DNA from: Gigaspora margarita
Lineage: Eukaryota > Glomeromycota > Glomeromycetes > Diversisporales > Gigasporaceae
Length of the DNA stretch: 64,000 bases
Assembly: GCA_009809945.1 (NCBI GenBank)
Contig: WTPW01000362.1
Span: 311,959 to 375,958 of the forward strand
Direction of reading: 5' to 3'
The notes under the pieces are model-generated. The model did no database searches. It saw only the letters and a list, made by a program, of their open reading frames with translations, and was not told where the DNA came from. Positions 23,684 to 35,287 of this stretch are shown in pieces (the first letter of the stretch is position 1; every line of letters begins with the position of its first letter). The translations under genes and the position numbers were made by a program.

Positions 23684-24203
23684 AGTTCTCTAGGTCGATA
23701 GCATAGTAGTTATGCTCTGAGAATGCAAATCAGAAGGTTGTTGGTTTGATTTTCGTTGGCAGCGAAATCTTAAAAAACTATGATACAAGTTCTAATAAAT
23801 AAGAAAAGGGAACTAAAACACTGCAGAAGACAGGGACCCAAGACGTCAATTGAAAGACCTTTCTAGTGTGGTGCTGCAGTAGTTGTGCTTAAAACCTCCG
23901 GGGGTCGTACTTGAGTCAGAACCCTGATTTGAATAACCGAAGTCACGAGATGTACTAAAAGGCCAAAGTCTAAAAAGATACTTCAAGAACTCATGGTGGC
24001 ATGTTCAGACCGTGATCCATACCAACAAGTGGCTGACCGGGGCATGCCAGCAGGGCTTGCTGGTAAGAATAAAGCTCAGTACAACAACCCTGCCTGGGCA
24101 TTGATGGAATGCCAGATAGTTGCCTATGTAAATAGTTAGATCTCTATCTGTACTTGTACTTAAATATCTAATAAAGTAGCGCTTGGTTGTAAAGTGAAAA
24201 AAA
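23684..24203 (+). mobile_element. tRNA-derived SINE, 520 bp
   Basis: The head resembles a tRNA. The A box is TAGCATAGTAG (23699-23709), inside a D-arm hairpin AGCATAGTAGTTATGCT. CTGAGAATGCAAATCAG could be an anticodon arm, and the B box is GGTTTGATTTT (23743-23753). A body of about 430 bp, richer in G+C than its surroundings, follows and ends in an A run. The 17-bp word AATAATAATAAATTATA flanks it on both sides (23667-23683, 24204-24220), as expected for LINE-driven insertion, although the flank is low-complexity. The minus-strand ORF here is a shadow. A shorter relative with the same D-arm is at 56400-56632. Confidence 0.75.
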
Positions 24204-24494
24204 AATAATAATAAATTATATATAAAAATAATAAATAAAAAAATAAATAAATAATAAATAAAAGAAAAAATAATAAAAATATTTATCATATTTGCCTCCT
24301 CTAGAATTCGAAACAAAAAATCGTAAAGAAATTTAAGAAAATATAGAAACTGAAGACTTTGATGAATTGATAATTGAAACCTAAATTAGATCCAACTTAA
24401 AATTCAAAATCTAAACAAAAGACTGTAAAGAAATTCTAAATTTAAAGAAGTGATAATTTAAGACTATATCAATTTACAATTTAAATTGAGCTTA

Positions 24495-25115
24495 TGGGCC
24501 GGTGCAGAAAGATTTGTACCTCAAAAAATTTCATAATTTTGACACTCAGGAAAAATTTTTTTTTCTTGATTAATTATTAAAAATTTTTAGTATCAAATAA
24601 AATAGGTTTTAATCTAACTTAATATATTATTTTTATTGTTTTAATATTGTTTTAATTTAATAATTAAGCATGTACAATTCACTGTATTTGAAAAAAATAC
24701 AAATTTTTTTTTAAAAAAATATATATTTTAAATAATTTCGCAGCCAATATGCAGTTCTATGAGCTTGTACTTCGCAAGTGCATTAATGTGCATATGATAA
24801 AGATATGGTTAAAATTTGAGCAAAATTGGATTACTGGTTGTGAAGAAATTAAGCTTTAAAGTGAGATAATTTGATTTTTTTTACTATATACCGTATGTAT
24901 AAATTACTATAGTAAATTACATAGTAAAAAAAAAAAGAAAAAATGTTACTATTAATAAATTTTTTTATTTTATCAATAAAATAATCAAAAAAATTTTATT
25001 TTTATCAATCTGGCAACCTAATAAGTATATTAAATTAAAAAAATTAAAAATTAATTTGTATAAAAAATATTTTAATCAGAGCTATTTGAGGTACAAATCT
25101 TTTTGCACTGGCCCA
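24495..25115. mobile_element. 621-bp MITE with TA target site
   Basis: The ends are nearly identical over about 31 bp. They begin TGGGCCRGTGCARAAAGATT, followed by TGTACCTCAAA, and are flanked by TA (24493-24494, 25116-25117). The interior is A/T-rich and non-coding. TA target and end layout suggest Tc1/mariner-type mobilisation. Confidence 0.8.
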
Positions 25116-25350
25116 TATTAGTTATTGAAACAACAAAAATTTGAGTCTATTGAAAAACTGTTAAAAAATACAATTAAATTAACAGTTCAATTAATAAAAC
25201 AATAACAAATACTGTCTATTTATCCCAATGTACATAGTCAATAAAAACAATTAAACTATGCACATTTTGGAACTTTGCAAGTGTCACCAAATAAATCTAT
25301 CTACCATGAATTTGTGTTTGTAAGCAAGCATAATAGTATTAATGCTGCTA

Positions 25351-25950
25351 TTACAAAATACCACAAATGCAGAACCATGCGTGAACAACAAAATTGCCGT
25401 ACATATACTCTTCTTCTTTCTTGTCCATAATATAAGCAACAATACTATTGAATGTCCATATAATGCATATTACAGTTAGATATTTGCTTTGACAGTAAAA
25501 ACCTACGGGTTGAGTGTAATAGGCTATAACTATAGTTAACCAAGGAAGTATTGTTGAAGCTAAAGCAGTAATTACAACATGGGTTTTTATGGGTTTAATT
25601 TTATCATTTGGATAATTTTTAACATTTATTTCTCCAAGAGGTTTTAGATGTTCTGGCAACACTTTGCTTACAATTATTTTATTTTTTATTCTAATATAAA
25701 TTGCAAGTAGTGTTCATATTAATAATAATAGTATATATGGCCAATCCTGTAATGAACTATTATCCATACACGGTTCTATAGTTTTAACTATTCCAGAAAA
25801 TATGCCAACTAATATGTAATATGCTGACACTAACGAAGACAATTTATCTAATAAAGATGCATTAGATACCCAATCATTTATAATATCTTCCTGTTTTTTA
25901 TTTGGATCTATCTGAGAGTGCCAGGATGTAGATGAGATTTTCTGGGTCAC
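25351..25950 (-). pseudogene. Multi-pass membrane protein, C-terminal part, one nonsense codon
   Basis: On the minus strand, QIDPNKKQEDIINDWVSNAS is followed by five likely membrane segments: SSLVSAYYILVGIFSGIV, DWPYILLLLI-stop-TLLAIYI, VVITALASTILPWLTIVIAY, LTVICIIWTFNSIVAYI and FVVHAWFCICGIL. The only break is TGA at 25714-25716. It sits where WPYILLLLI and TLLAIYI would be joined by one residue, and TGG (Trp) to TGA is the simplest route. I do not recognise the family. The first residues of the long ORF (MTQKISSTS) come from the terminal repeat of the adjacent foldback element and are not native. The native 5' part seems to be at 28222-28632. Confidence 0.6.
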
Positions 25951-28222
25951 GTGATCAATCGATCTCTGGCCCAGATTGGATCTTTTCTGTTACATGGATC
26001 AACATACTTTTTTTTTTTTTTAACCAACCTTTTTTTTTTTTTTTTACTTGTATAGTGTTGCCATTTGTCATTGGTGCTGTTGCCTCTTTTCACTATCGGT
26101 ATCGTCGTCGGTCTTATCCTTGCTAGAAAAAGTTTTTTGCTCCAAAGAATAATTCGTTTGATTTTATTGTCAGTTTGTTGCTGCCACTTGTTGTAGGTAA
26201 GGCGTGAATGTCGTTGGTAAGGCGTCACTTTTGCCAGTGCAATATCACGTTTGTTTGTGCTTTATTGTCGTTCTGTTAGTGATAGTTTATTTTTTCTTTA
26301 TTGTTGTTTCATTGCATCTTTTTTTTATAGTGTCATTTTGTTGTTGGTGTCGTTATCTTGTTATGTGCAAGGTGTCGTAACCAGTAGAGAACACTGTAAT
26401 TGATAGGTTTTTTAAGATAGAAATAGGGTTAGATAGTCATGTGAGATTAGAGTAGANGTGNNGGANTANTGTTAAGGTTAATATTGGTAGAGGTGCGGGA
26501 TTAGTGTTAAGGTTAGTATTTTTAGAGGTGCGGGATTAGTATTAGTTCGAGTTTGAGTTTTAGAAATAATTTATGTAAATGAAAATATAGAAAAATAAAT
26601 ATGAAATAATCAAATAATTATATAATCAATAAAAAGGATACCNTATTATTATTATCGTCAAAAATTTTCTTTAAGAAAGTTCAGTATAGGTGGTAATATT
26701 TGACCCTGTGCTTGTTATTAATAAACAAAAATAAATATGTTAATAAGATTAATTTAAAATAAATAAATAAAATAATTTAAAATCAAATAAAATAAAATAA
26801 CAAATTTTAAAAAAAAATAGAAAAATAATTTAAAAATAATTTAAAAAACATATACAAGAAAAAAATAAATAAAAAATAACGAATTAATAAAAAATAAAAA
26901 AAAATTTAAAAAAAATATAAAATAAAAAAAAACAATTTTTAAAAAAAATTAAACGAATTTAAAAAAAAATAAAATAATTTAAAAAAAAATTAAAATAAAA
27001 AAAAGAATATAAATAAAATGAATTATAAAATAAATTAAAATAAAAAACACGAAATAAAAAAAAAATAATAACAAATTAAAAAAAAAATAAAAAAATAATT
27101 TAAATAAAAAAAAAATAATTTAAAAAGTAGAATAAAAATAAAAAACAATTAAAATTAAAAAAAATAAAATAATTTAAAAAAAAAAATGAATTTATAAATA
27201 AAAAAAAAAATAATTAAATAAAAAAAAAATAAATAAAATAATTTAAAAAAAAAAACATTTTTAAATTATTTTATTTTAAATTATTTTATTTAAAGGTATT
27301 TTAAAATATTTTTTTTATTTTTCTTGATTTTTTTATTAAATCTTTGGTTTAATTTTAATTATTTTTTTTATTTGTTCTTTAATTCGCCTTTATTTATTTT
27401 ATTATTTTAAACCATTGTTTATTTTAAATTATTTTTTTATTTTTAACACTAACCCACTTTATCCATAGAAGAGTTTCAATTACAACGATTAGAAGAAAAA
27501 GGTACAAGAAGACAAGATGGTATGTATATATTTGTTTTTTAATTATCTTTATTTACAAACTCAAACCCACACTAATACTAACCTTAATACCTCTATTCTA
27601 ATCTCACACGACTATCTAACTCCGCACTAATAATAACCTTAATACTACAATCTAACCACTAACCCTATCCCTTATCTAAAACTAACCCATCCATTAATAA
27701 CAATTACAGTGCTACGACACCTAGTGAAACATTAACAGCAAGAGAAATGGCAAAAGAAATAGCAAAAGAAGAGAACTGGCAAGAGAAACGGCAAGAGAAA
27801 CAGCAAGAGAAGAGAAACGGCAAGAGAAACAGCAAGAGAAGAGAAACGGCAAGAGAAACGGCAGCAAGAGAAACAGCAGCAAGAGAAGACGAAATGACGG
27901 CACTAAAGAAAAAAAAGACTACAAATGAAATGGCAGTACAAAAGACTCAAAGAACCGACGAAACGACAATAGAAAAAAAAGTAAACTGCAACTGATGATG
28001 AAACCAAAGAAAAACCGAAGAGACGACAATACCAATGACGAACGGCAACGTTAAAAAAAAAAAGGCTGGTTAAAAAAAAAAGTGATCATGTATTTATTTT
28101 TTTTATTTTGATCCGTGAAACAGAAAAGTCCCACATGATCACGTGACCCAATTTAAACTGGAGATTGATCCCGACCTGGATCAGAGATTGATCGATCACG
28201 TAATCCAGAAAATCTCACCTAC
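25928..28222. mobile_element. 2.3-kb foldback element splitting the membrane gene
   Basis: The left end, GGATGTAGATGAGATTTTCT followed by GGGTCACGTGATC, is matched in reverse complement at 28170-28222 (GGGTGTAGGTGAGATTTTCT). Inverted similarity continues inward roughly 650 bp per side, through TTGTCATTGG / GTCGTC-type words and GTTAAGGTTAGTATTAG tracts (26440-26560; complement at 27560-27700). The centre, 26700-27470, is almost pure A/T. The stretch 27720-27960 is a purine-rich AAGAGAAACGGC repeat, and short ORFs over it are low-complexity artefacts. No clear target duplication was found. Undetermined bases (N) occur at 26457-26468. Confidence 0.7.
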
Positions 28223-28632
28223 ACCCTGTATCTGTCGATCTATCTTCTTAGAATAATGACTGATTGGTCTGAATATTTTAGTTTGATTCTCAATCTCAAT
28301 ATCTCTATTCCCGATTTCAGTTTTAACTTGGTTTTGATTCTCGATCTCAGTATTGATTGTGTTCCCATTCTTGGTTTTATTCTCGATTTTAAAGCATTTA
28401 GAATTGAGCCAGAATGCACTCATTGCTACTGCATTATTTTCAATATTGCAGAAATAAAATAGTTCAGTAAATGAGCAGCCCAAGCATTGCATAAGCACTG
28501 AAGTTCGTTCCACAATATTTTATGCAGAGATGTTCCTATAGTTGCTATATTTGGTAGTAAACCTAATGCAAACTGAGATATTGGGTTTTGAAACATATGT
28601 ATTATTTGAAGCAATTCTGGTTCTGCTACCAA
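28222..28632 (-). pseudogene. Membrane protein, N-terminal part (right of the foldback element)
   Basis: The minus strand reads VAEPELLQIIHMFQNPISQF, then ALGLLPNIATIGTSLHKILW. After a frame change come VLMQCLGCSFTELFYFCNIE and NAVAMSAFWLNSKCFKIE. A charged NTINTEIENQNQVKTEIG stretch and SHYSKKIDRQIQG follow. That ends exactly at the end of the foldback element, and WHSQIDPNKKQ resumes at its other side, so both parts probably form one gene. The sequence before VAEPE ends in TTGGTAG, which could be an intron acceptor. Family unknown. Confidence 0.5.
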
Positions 28633-28665
28633 TTAAATTTGAAACATAAAAATGCTTAATGTAAA

Positions 28666-29190
28666 GGGGGCATCCTTAAATAACATTATATTTGAGGGGG
28701 TCCCCAAAAATATAACGATTTTCCAATATGTAGAAGGCGTTCCCTCAACATAACGCAATTTTTTATAAAAATTTGCTAAAACTTGATCCAGTGGTCCAAA
28801 TTTCATAATTTTGGTACCATTCGAATTTTCTCAAGGAGAGGATTCGATGATACCAAAATCATTCAATTTGGATCACTGGATCACATTTTATTAACGAAAT
28901 ACTATTGTTTATTATGTTTCTTATAAAATTACTATAAAATCAATAGTATTTCGTTAATAAAACGTGATTCAGTGATCCAAATGAAATGCTTTTGGCACCA
29001 TTAGATTCGTCTCATAGAGACGAATCGAATAGTACCAAAATTATCCAAATTGGATCACTAGATCATAATATATTCAAGTTTTTGTAAAATTATATATATA
29101 AATATATGGATTTTTAAATTTTTTTTATATAGTAGAGGGGGGTCAAGAGCAACTATGTAGGGATACATAATGTTATTTATGAATGCCCCC
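28666..29190. mobile_element. 525-bp MITE with nested hairpins
   Basis: Ends: GGGGGCATCCTTAAATAACA (left) and GGGGGCATTCATAAATAACA (reverse complement of right). Inside are three further inverted pairs: TTGGTACCATTCGAA/TTCGATGATACCAAAA, AACGAAATACTATTG/CAATAGTATTTCGTT and GATTCGTCTC/GAGACGAATC. Part of a second copy is at 63820-64000. Non-coding. Confidence 0.75.
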
Positions 29191-29819
29191 AAACAATTGT
29201 AATATGAAAATTAGATTTTATCTATCAAAGTTGATGCACTCTTATTCAAATTACTGTATTCTGGGAATAAAAAGAATTATATAGAAATTCGTTTTCATTA
29301 TAATAATGAAAACTATCAATTAAAAATAAAATTTAAATTTTGATTATAACTTTAAATTTAGATTATTAAATTGTACCACATTATAAACCATCAAAGCTAA
29401 GAAAAACATTCAATATTAAATTGCTTAATTATAAAATTAGGCACTTTTAATTTAATTTGTGAGATATACTTAGATATGTATGAATGAATTAAATATTAAC
29501 ATTATTATTCTTAACACACTAAACAATGCTCAAAATCGTGGAATGTTGATTATTTTAATGACCAGAACAATGCGAAATATTGATTATATGTGTTCTTAAA
29601 ATCATGAAATATAGATTTGTCAAATTTGCTAACAATTTGTAAAATAGCAACCGGTTATAGGATTACATAGTGTCTTGAATTAATATTTTCAAAATAGTTT
29701 GATTATATTTAAAATTAATCTCAGTTCTGCATTACAAGATCAGATTAGATCTTTTGTTTTAATTAGATCTTTTATTTTTTTTTTGTTTTTTTTTTTTTAT
29801 TTTTTAATTTTTTTTTTTT
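29191..29819. other. Gene-free AT-rich stretch
   Basis: No gene or bounded repeat seen. Confidence 0.3.
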
Positions 29820-30510
29820 CAGAACTTTGCAAGAAAACCAACAACTTTTTAGCACTTTGCAGAAATACTAATTTGGTTTTGCAAGCCAACTCAAACTTCT
29901 AACACTTTGCAATACACAACTGATCTCTTTAGAAATTTATAAATTTCCAAGAAAGTTTCTTTAGAAAAATTATTCAGTTAAATAAAGTGTTTGCAAGTGT
30001 TTACAAATTTTTGCAAGATTTCACTTTATTTATTTTTTGCTTGATATTTATTGTTTTTATTAATTTATCTTATTTTAGCACTTTGTAAAAGCATAATTTT
30101 TACTTTTTGGTACTTTGCAAGAAAAACAACCCAGACATTTTGCAAACATTAACCTGTCTTTAAAAATTTCTGAATTTGCAAGAACATGAACTCTTACTTT
30201 AGAAAAATGAAGATTTGGGGTTTCTTTATTTTTTTATTCAGTTTGCTTACATTGTTTTTGTTTTTTTCATATTTTTTTATTCAGTTTGCTTATGTTTTTT
30301 GTTTTTTTATTTGTTTTTTTTACTTATTTTTTAATTTTTATTTTATTTTATTTATTCTAACTTTTTTGGTACTTTTCAAGAAAACAACCTGACTTTTTTG
30401 GTACTTTACAAGAACACCAACTTTAAAAACACCAACTCTAACTTCTCTAGCACTTTGCAAGAACAAACTAGATTTTTCTAGCAATTTGTAAAACATCAAC
30501 ACTTTTGAAA
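29820..30510 (+). repeat. Imperfect interspersed repeats of CACTTTGCAAGAA
   Basis: The word TAGCACTTTGCAAGAA and close variants (GGTACTTTGCAAGAAAA, AACACTTTGCAATACA) recur about nine times among T-rich spacers and short words such as CAACTTC. The ORFs here are Phe-rich products of T runs and are not genes. Confidence 0.5.
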
Positions 30511-32439
30511 AGTGTTTTTTTTCATTTCTATTATTTTTAGAAAGTATTTAGAAAAAAGAGCAAAATAAAGGTAGTAGCCAAAATAAAAGAAATTGCCAAA
30601 GTGAATATGATAGATAAAACAAAAAAGTAAAATAATAGCTAACTGCAAGTATATAGAGCTAGTTTATTTATAGAATTATATGCAATGAAGTGTGAAATTA
30701 GTTTAAAATATTATACTATAAAAATAATACTGTTTTTCATTTTTGTTTGATTTTTTCATTATTTTTTTGGTTTTATTTTTTCTGCTTTTTTTCATTTTTT
30801 TATAAGAATATATAATAATATATAATAAAATTAGTAATATTGATTAAAAATATATTTTTTGATAATATGTAAAATATTATCTCAGAAAGAGATAATTAGT
30901 TAAAGATTTGTCATTTTATTTGCTTTATTACAATATTTTGCAATATATTTAGAAATATTCTAAAATTTTATTTCATATACCATATTTTAATTAGTTAAAA
31001 TACATATAATTAGAAATTTTTAGTAAAGATTATTCAAAAAGTATCTGAAAATAAGCACACTCTATATATGAAAAGGTACTTATTTTCAGCAATTTATGAT
31101 AATTATATTTTGGTATAACAAAGAAGTAGCTTATTTTTGACAATATATAGTATATATATATACAAAATTATCAAAAGATAATCTAATAATTTACTAAAAA
31201 TATTTTTTTATAAGGCTATTTATTTTAATGTAGATTGATTTGATATTGAGTTAATTTTAGAAATTAATACTTAATATTAATAACTATATCAAAGAACCTA
31301 TACTTTAGAAGTAAGTATCAAGAAAAGAAAAACTATAAAGCATCTAAAATCTGATTGACCAATTCTTCTAGACTAACTGGATTGGTAGTCTGGAATACTA
31401 AAAAAAAGAATTCTAGTAGGAAAGTAGAAGTATTGCTGGGTTTAATAAATTTTACAAAAGCAGAAGTAGGTATTGTAAGAGAATAGAAGTAATTCTGTTT
31501 TGCAAGTATTAGCCTTAGCTATAACAATTACTAAAAAGTAGGTAAATACCTATAATAGAACAGATACTACTCTACCAATTTTTTGTTGAGGATAGCCAGG
31601 TTCTAAGAATATAGAGAAGAATCTAAAACACTAGTGTGTTCTAGTAATACAAAATGGATTGGCAGAAAAAACAGAGATTAAAGGGCTTAAATAGGCAATA
31701 CTAGTATGTTGATTGTACTTGCAGATAACTATTTAAATAAGCAACCAAAAGTTCCAGAAGAGGCTAGTTGTACTTTTGTCTATTTGCTAATGATTTTCCA
31801 AATAGATTGCCAATAGCTTAATATCTTGAATAAAATTTCTAAGTTTCAAGATAAGTACCTTGAAACAAAAAAATATATTAATTGCTAATTTAGATAATAT
31901 TAGCATTATTTTTATATTTGAACTAACATAACCATATCTAAATTACTTGTATCACCACAATAGTCTGTAAGAATTTTTCACAAATTGGGACAAAACAAAT
32001 ATATAAACAATGTAGTATAAAATCTAAAACTGGCTTGTATATATATAATTTTTATATAATTTAAAGAAATTTTTGCTTATACCTTCTATCTACTAAATTA
32101 ATTTTAATGATTATTTACAATTAGAAGCATAAGTTTCTGCTCTACAACTTTTTAGAGCCAAAATAATATTTATTTAGTATAAAAAAAATTTTCATAAATA
32201 ATATTATCAGATTTGATAATATATTGTTTATTTATTTGTTATTCCAATTTCAAATATAGTAATAATATAGCTATAGTGCCAATCTTATCTAGATTAGTAA
32301 TTGATAACTATATCAGAAAACCAATACTTTTTAACTAATATTCTCTAAAAGTACAAGATCAACTTGCACCAATGTTATAAATTAACTATAATAGTATTTT
32401 TAGAATAAACTACTATTATTATTATAATATATATTAGTC
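30511..32439. other. Gene-free stretch with fragments of pogo-type ends
   Basis: No gene recognised. A pogo-type end fragment (GTATCTGAAAATAAGCAC, then GGTACTTATTTTCAGC and AGTAGCTTATTTTTGAC) lies at about 31040-31145. It is probably a decayed MITE. Confidence 0.35.
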
Positions 32440-33169
32440 ATCAATTTGTTACATGTAAATTTTTTATATATAAAATTGTAAAAAAAACATATAAATTACT
32501 ATAAACTTTGAAGAAATCATGTTTCAAAGTCTACATATCAACTTAAAGTTAAATTTTTTGAAAATATAGAACAAGAGGAGAAGAAAAAGTAGTTAAAATT
32601 GATTAAAATTTTACTGATTTTGCAAAAAATGAAATAAAACTTTGTCAAAAACAAATATTTTCTAAGTTTAAAATAAGAATTATAGGTAAAAACATACTCT
32701 GAACAACTTTACTTAATTGGCAGAAGTAGGTTACCTTGTTAGAAAAATGGGTTATCTATATACTAAAGTTTCTTATTATGTAACCGACTTTGGGCTCTTA
32801 AACAAAGTTGTTTGGCATATAATTTTACTCAAATTAAAGTCAAAATGTGCTTTCTCAGACCTTTTACTAAGTAAAAAATAGAAATAATATAAAATGCACC
32901 TATAGTATTCAACACCAATATGTGGTATAACATGCAGATTAGTATTTTTATAAACCTGAATCAAACTGAATTTTGGTCAAGTTCAGATTTAGGTTCAGTT
33001 CAATCAGGTTCAGTATTGAACTTTTAAACCAAGTTTATGTTTAGTTCAGATTTAGTATTGAACTTTTAAGTCAAGTACATGTTCAGTTCAGGTTTAGTAT
33101 TGAACTTTTAAGTCAAGTTCATATCAGTTCAGGTTCAGTAACAAAATATAGTAAAATTTCTGAATTTGG

Positions 33170-34215
33170 AGTTTTTAAACCAAGCCTTTTTTCTTTACTA
33201 AGTAAACCTATTTTCACCTTCTAATAAAAGTTGTAAAAGAGTGTCTTGCAATCAAAATAAAATTAAACTATTAAAATTGGCCTAGTAGATCATGAAATAT
33301 AAGTATTTTTGTCTTTGCGATTATATGTTTTCTTCTTTATATAAATAAAGAAGAAAGCATATAGTTGTGAAGACTAAAATACTTATATCTCATAATTTAC
33401 TAGACTAATTTTAATGCTTTAACTGTCATTTTGATTGCAAAACAGTATTATACAACTTTACTTAAAAGCTAGAAAGAGATTTACTAAGCAGATATTTAAA
33501 CATTACAATATTTTTTATAATTTTATTAATAAAATTATGGAAAATATTAAGATCCACAAAATTGTGCTAATTAAACCTACCTTTATGCACTAAGTTCTAT
33601 GCATAAAATACACTATATTAGTATATATTTACCTTGTAATTTTAAATTTTAAGAAACAAGATATTTAATTTTGAATATTTGATCAAAAATTCAAAATTAG
33701 ACATCTTTTCTCTTAAATTTTAAAATTATAAAATAAATATATACCAATATAGTATATTTTACAAATAGAACAAGTTTACTTAGAGTATAAAGGTAGGTTT
33801 AATTAGTACAATTTTGTGGGGTTTAATATTTTTCATAATTTTGTTAATAAAATTATAAAAATATTGTGATTTTTAAACATATGTTTATTAAATCTCTTTC
33901 CAGCTTCTAAGTAAAGTTATAGAATACTTTTGCGATCAAAATGATAGTTAAAACATTAAAATCAGCCTAGTAGATCATGAGATATAAGTACTTTAGTCTT
34001 TATGACAATATGCTTTCTTCTTTATTTATATAAAGAAAAAAAATATATAATCACGAAGACAAAAATACTTATATCTCATGATTTACTGATCTGATTTTAT
34101 TGTATCAACTGCTATTTTGATCACAAGACACTCCTTTACAACTTTTATTAGAAGTTAAAATAGGTTTACTTAGTAAAAAAAAAAAGGTTTAGTTAAAAAA
34201 CTCCAAATTTGAAAA
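33170..34215. repeat. Inner palindrome with about 515-bp arms
   Basis: The centre is near 33690 (AATATTTGATCAAAAATTCA). The arms match closely from AAACCTATTTTNACTTCTAA outward. Each arm contains a smaller palindrome, centred near 33343 on the left and 34030 on the right (TTCTTTATATAAATAAAGAA-type loop). The central words (TTTATTAATAAAATT and GATCAAAAATTCAAAATTA) also occur in the 55.9-57.6 kb repeat. Confidence 0.8.
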
Positions 34216-34484
34216 TTCTAAAAACAAAAAAAATATTTAGTAAACATATTTTCACTGTTTACTATGTTTTGTCACTAAACCTGGACATGTTTATGAACCT
34301 TGAACTAAACCTAACTGAACCAAAACTTAAGTTCATGTTTAGTTCAGGTTTATAAATTAAAAGTTCAGTTTAGGTTCAAGTACAAAGATATACAAAATTT
34401 GTAATTCAGGTTTAGGTTCACTAAACCTGAACCTGAACTGAACTAAATCTAGGAACTCTAATAAAGTTCAATTTAAAAAAAATA

Positions 34485-34714
34485 GAAAATTGTATATGGA
34501 GACATGTCTCTATGGCGACCCTATATATAATAGCCAATCATATTTAGGGTTAGGAAATTTTTATTTGTGTTTTTGTATTATAAAAGTTAGAAAGTTTGTA
34601 GAAAATTTTAATTGGCCAATAATAAGCAACATATTATCTAGTCACATGCTTAATTTTGATTGGCTATTCATATAAAGGGTCTCCATGGAGACATGTCTCC
34701 ATAAAATAACACTC
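34485..34714. mobile_element. 230-bp MITE, copy 2
   Basis: Very similar to the element at 8210-8437, in the same orientation, with the same ends (GAAAATTGTATRTGGAGACA ... TCCATAAAATAACACYC). The flanks AAAAAAAATA (34475-34484) and TAAAAAAATA (34715-34724) agree at 9 of 10 bases. The target words differ between the two copies while the ends stay the same, which fixes the element boundaries. Confidence 0.8.
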
Positions 34715-34973
34715 TAAAAAAATAACCAAAAAAAAATAAACAAAAATTAAATTTATAAATATTAAGTTAAAGTTAATAATAGAGTTAGAGTAAAGTATAG
34801 TATATAGTAAAATACACAAAAAAATTTTTTTTAAAAAAAAAGATGGTTTTATGTATAAAATTTTGAGTTAGAAGATATTTTTTAAAAAAAATTAAAACAA
34901 CAAAAAATTTATGTCATACCTGATCTTTATGTTATACTGCATTTAAAAAATTTGATTGGTAAAGATCATTATA

Positions 34974-35287
34974 CCGTATGTATCTGAAAATAAGCTACAT
35001 TTTTTGGCCAAAAAATTTCACTAAAAATGTGGGGTAGGTTATTTTCGAAATATTGAGCTTTTAAAAAAATTGAAAAACGTACTAATCAAAAGTTGTCCAA
35101 ATAATATTAAATTTTTGTTATAGGTGTAGTTTTATGTTCTGAACAAGTTTACTTAATGGCACTTTTGAGGTTTACTTAGTAAAATTTAGACTTTTATATG
35201 TAGTAACTGCTAACGGATTTTTTAAGATTTTTAAAAAAAATCAGAGGGTTGCTTATTTTAGGTAGTAGCCTATTTTCGGACATATTG
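34974..35287. mobile_element. pogo-like MITE in the palindrome's right arm
   Basis: The left end (CCGTATGTATCTGAAAATAA then GCTAC) pairs with the right end read in reverse (TATGTCCGAAAATAGGCTAC then TACCTAAAATAAGC). The word AAAATAAGC is repeated subterminally. Its right-hand part is homologous to the left flank of the 58.8-59.2 kb core. Exact ends are uncertain by a few bases. Confidence 0.6.

Noticed and set aside
23684..23765. Functional tRNA-Ala (TGC) gene; similarly 56560-56632
   Set aside because: The acceptor stem does not close, the anticodon stem has a mismatch or is too long, and each head continues into a SINE-like body.
24005..24316. Minus-strand 103-codon ORF
   Set aside because: It is antisense to the SINE body and its A-rich tail.
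27721..27995. Lys/Glu/Arg-rich ORF and its Leu/Phe-rich antisense
   Set aside because: Both are translations of the purine-rich AAGAGAAACGGC repeat inside the foldback element.
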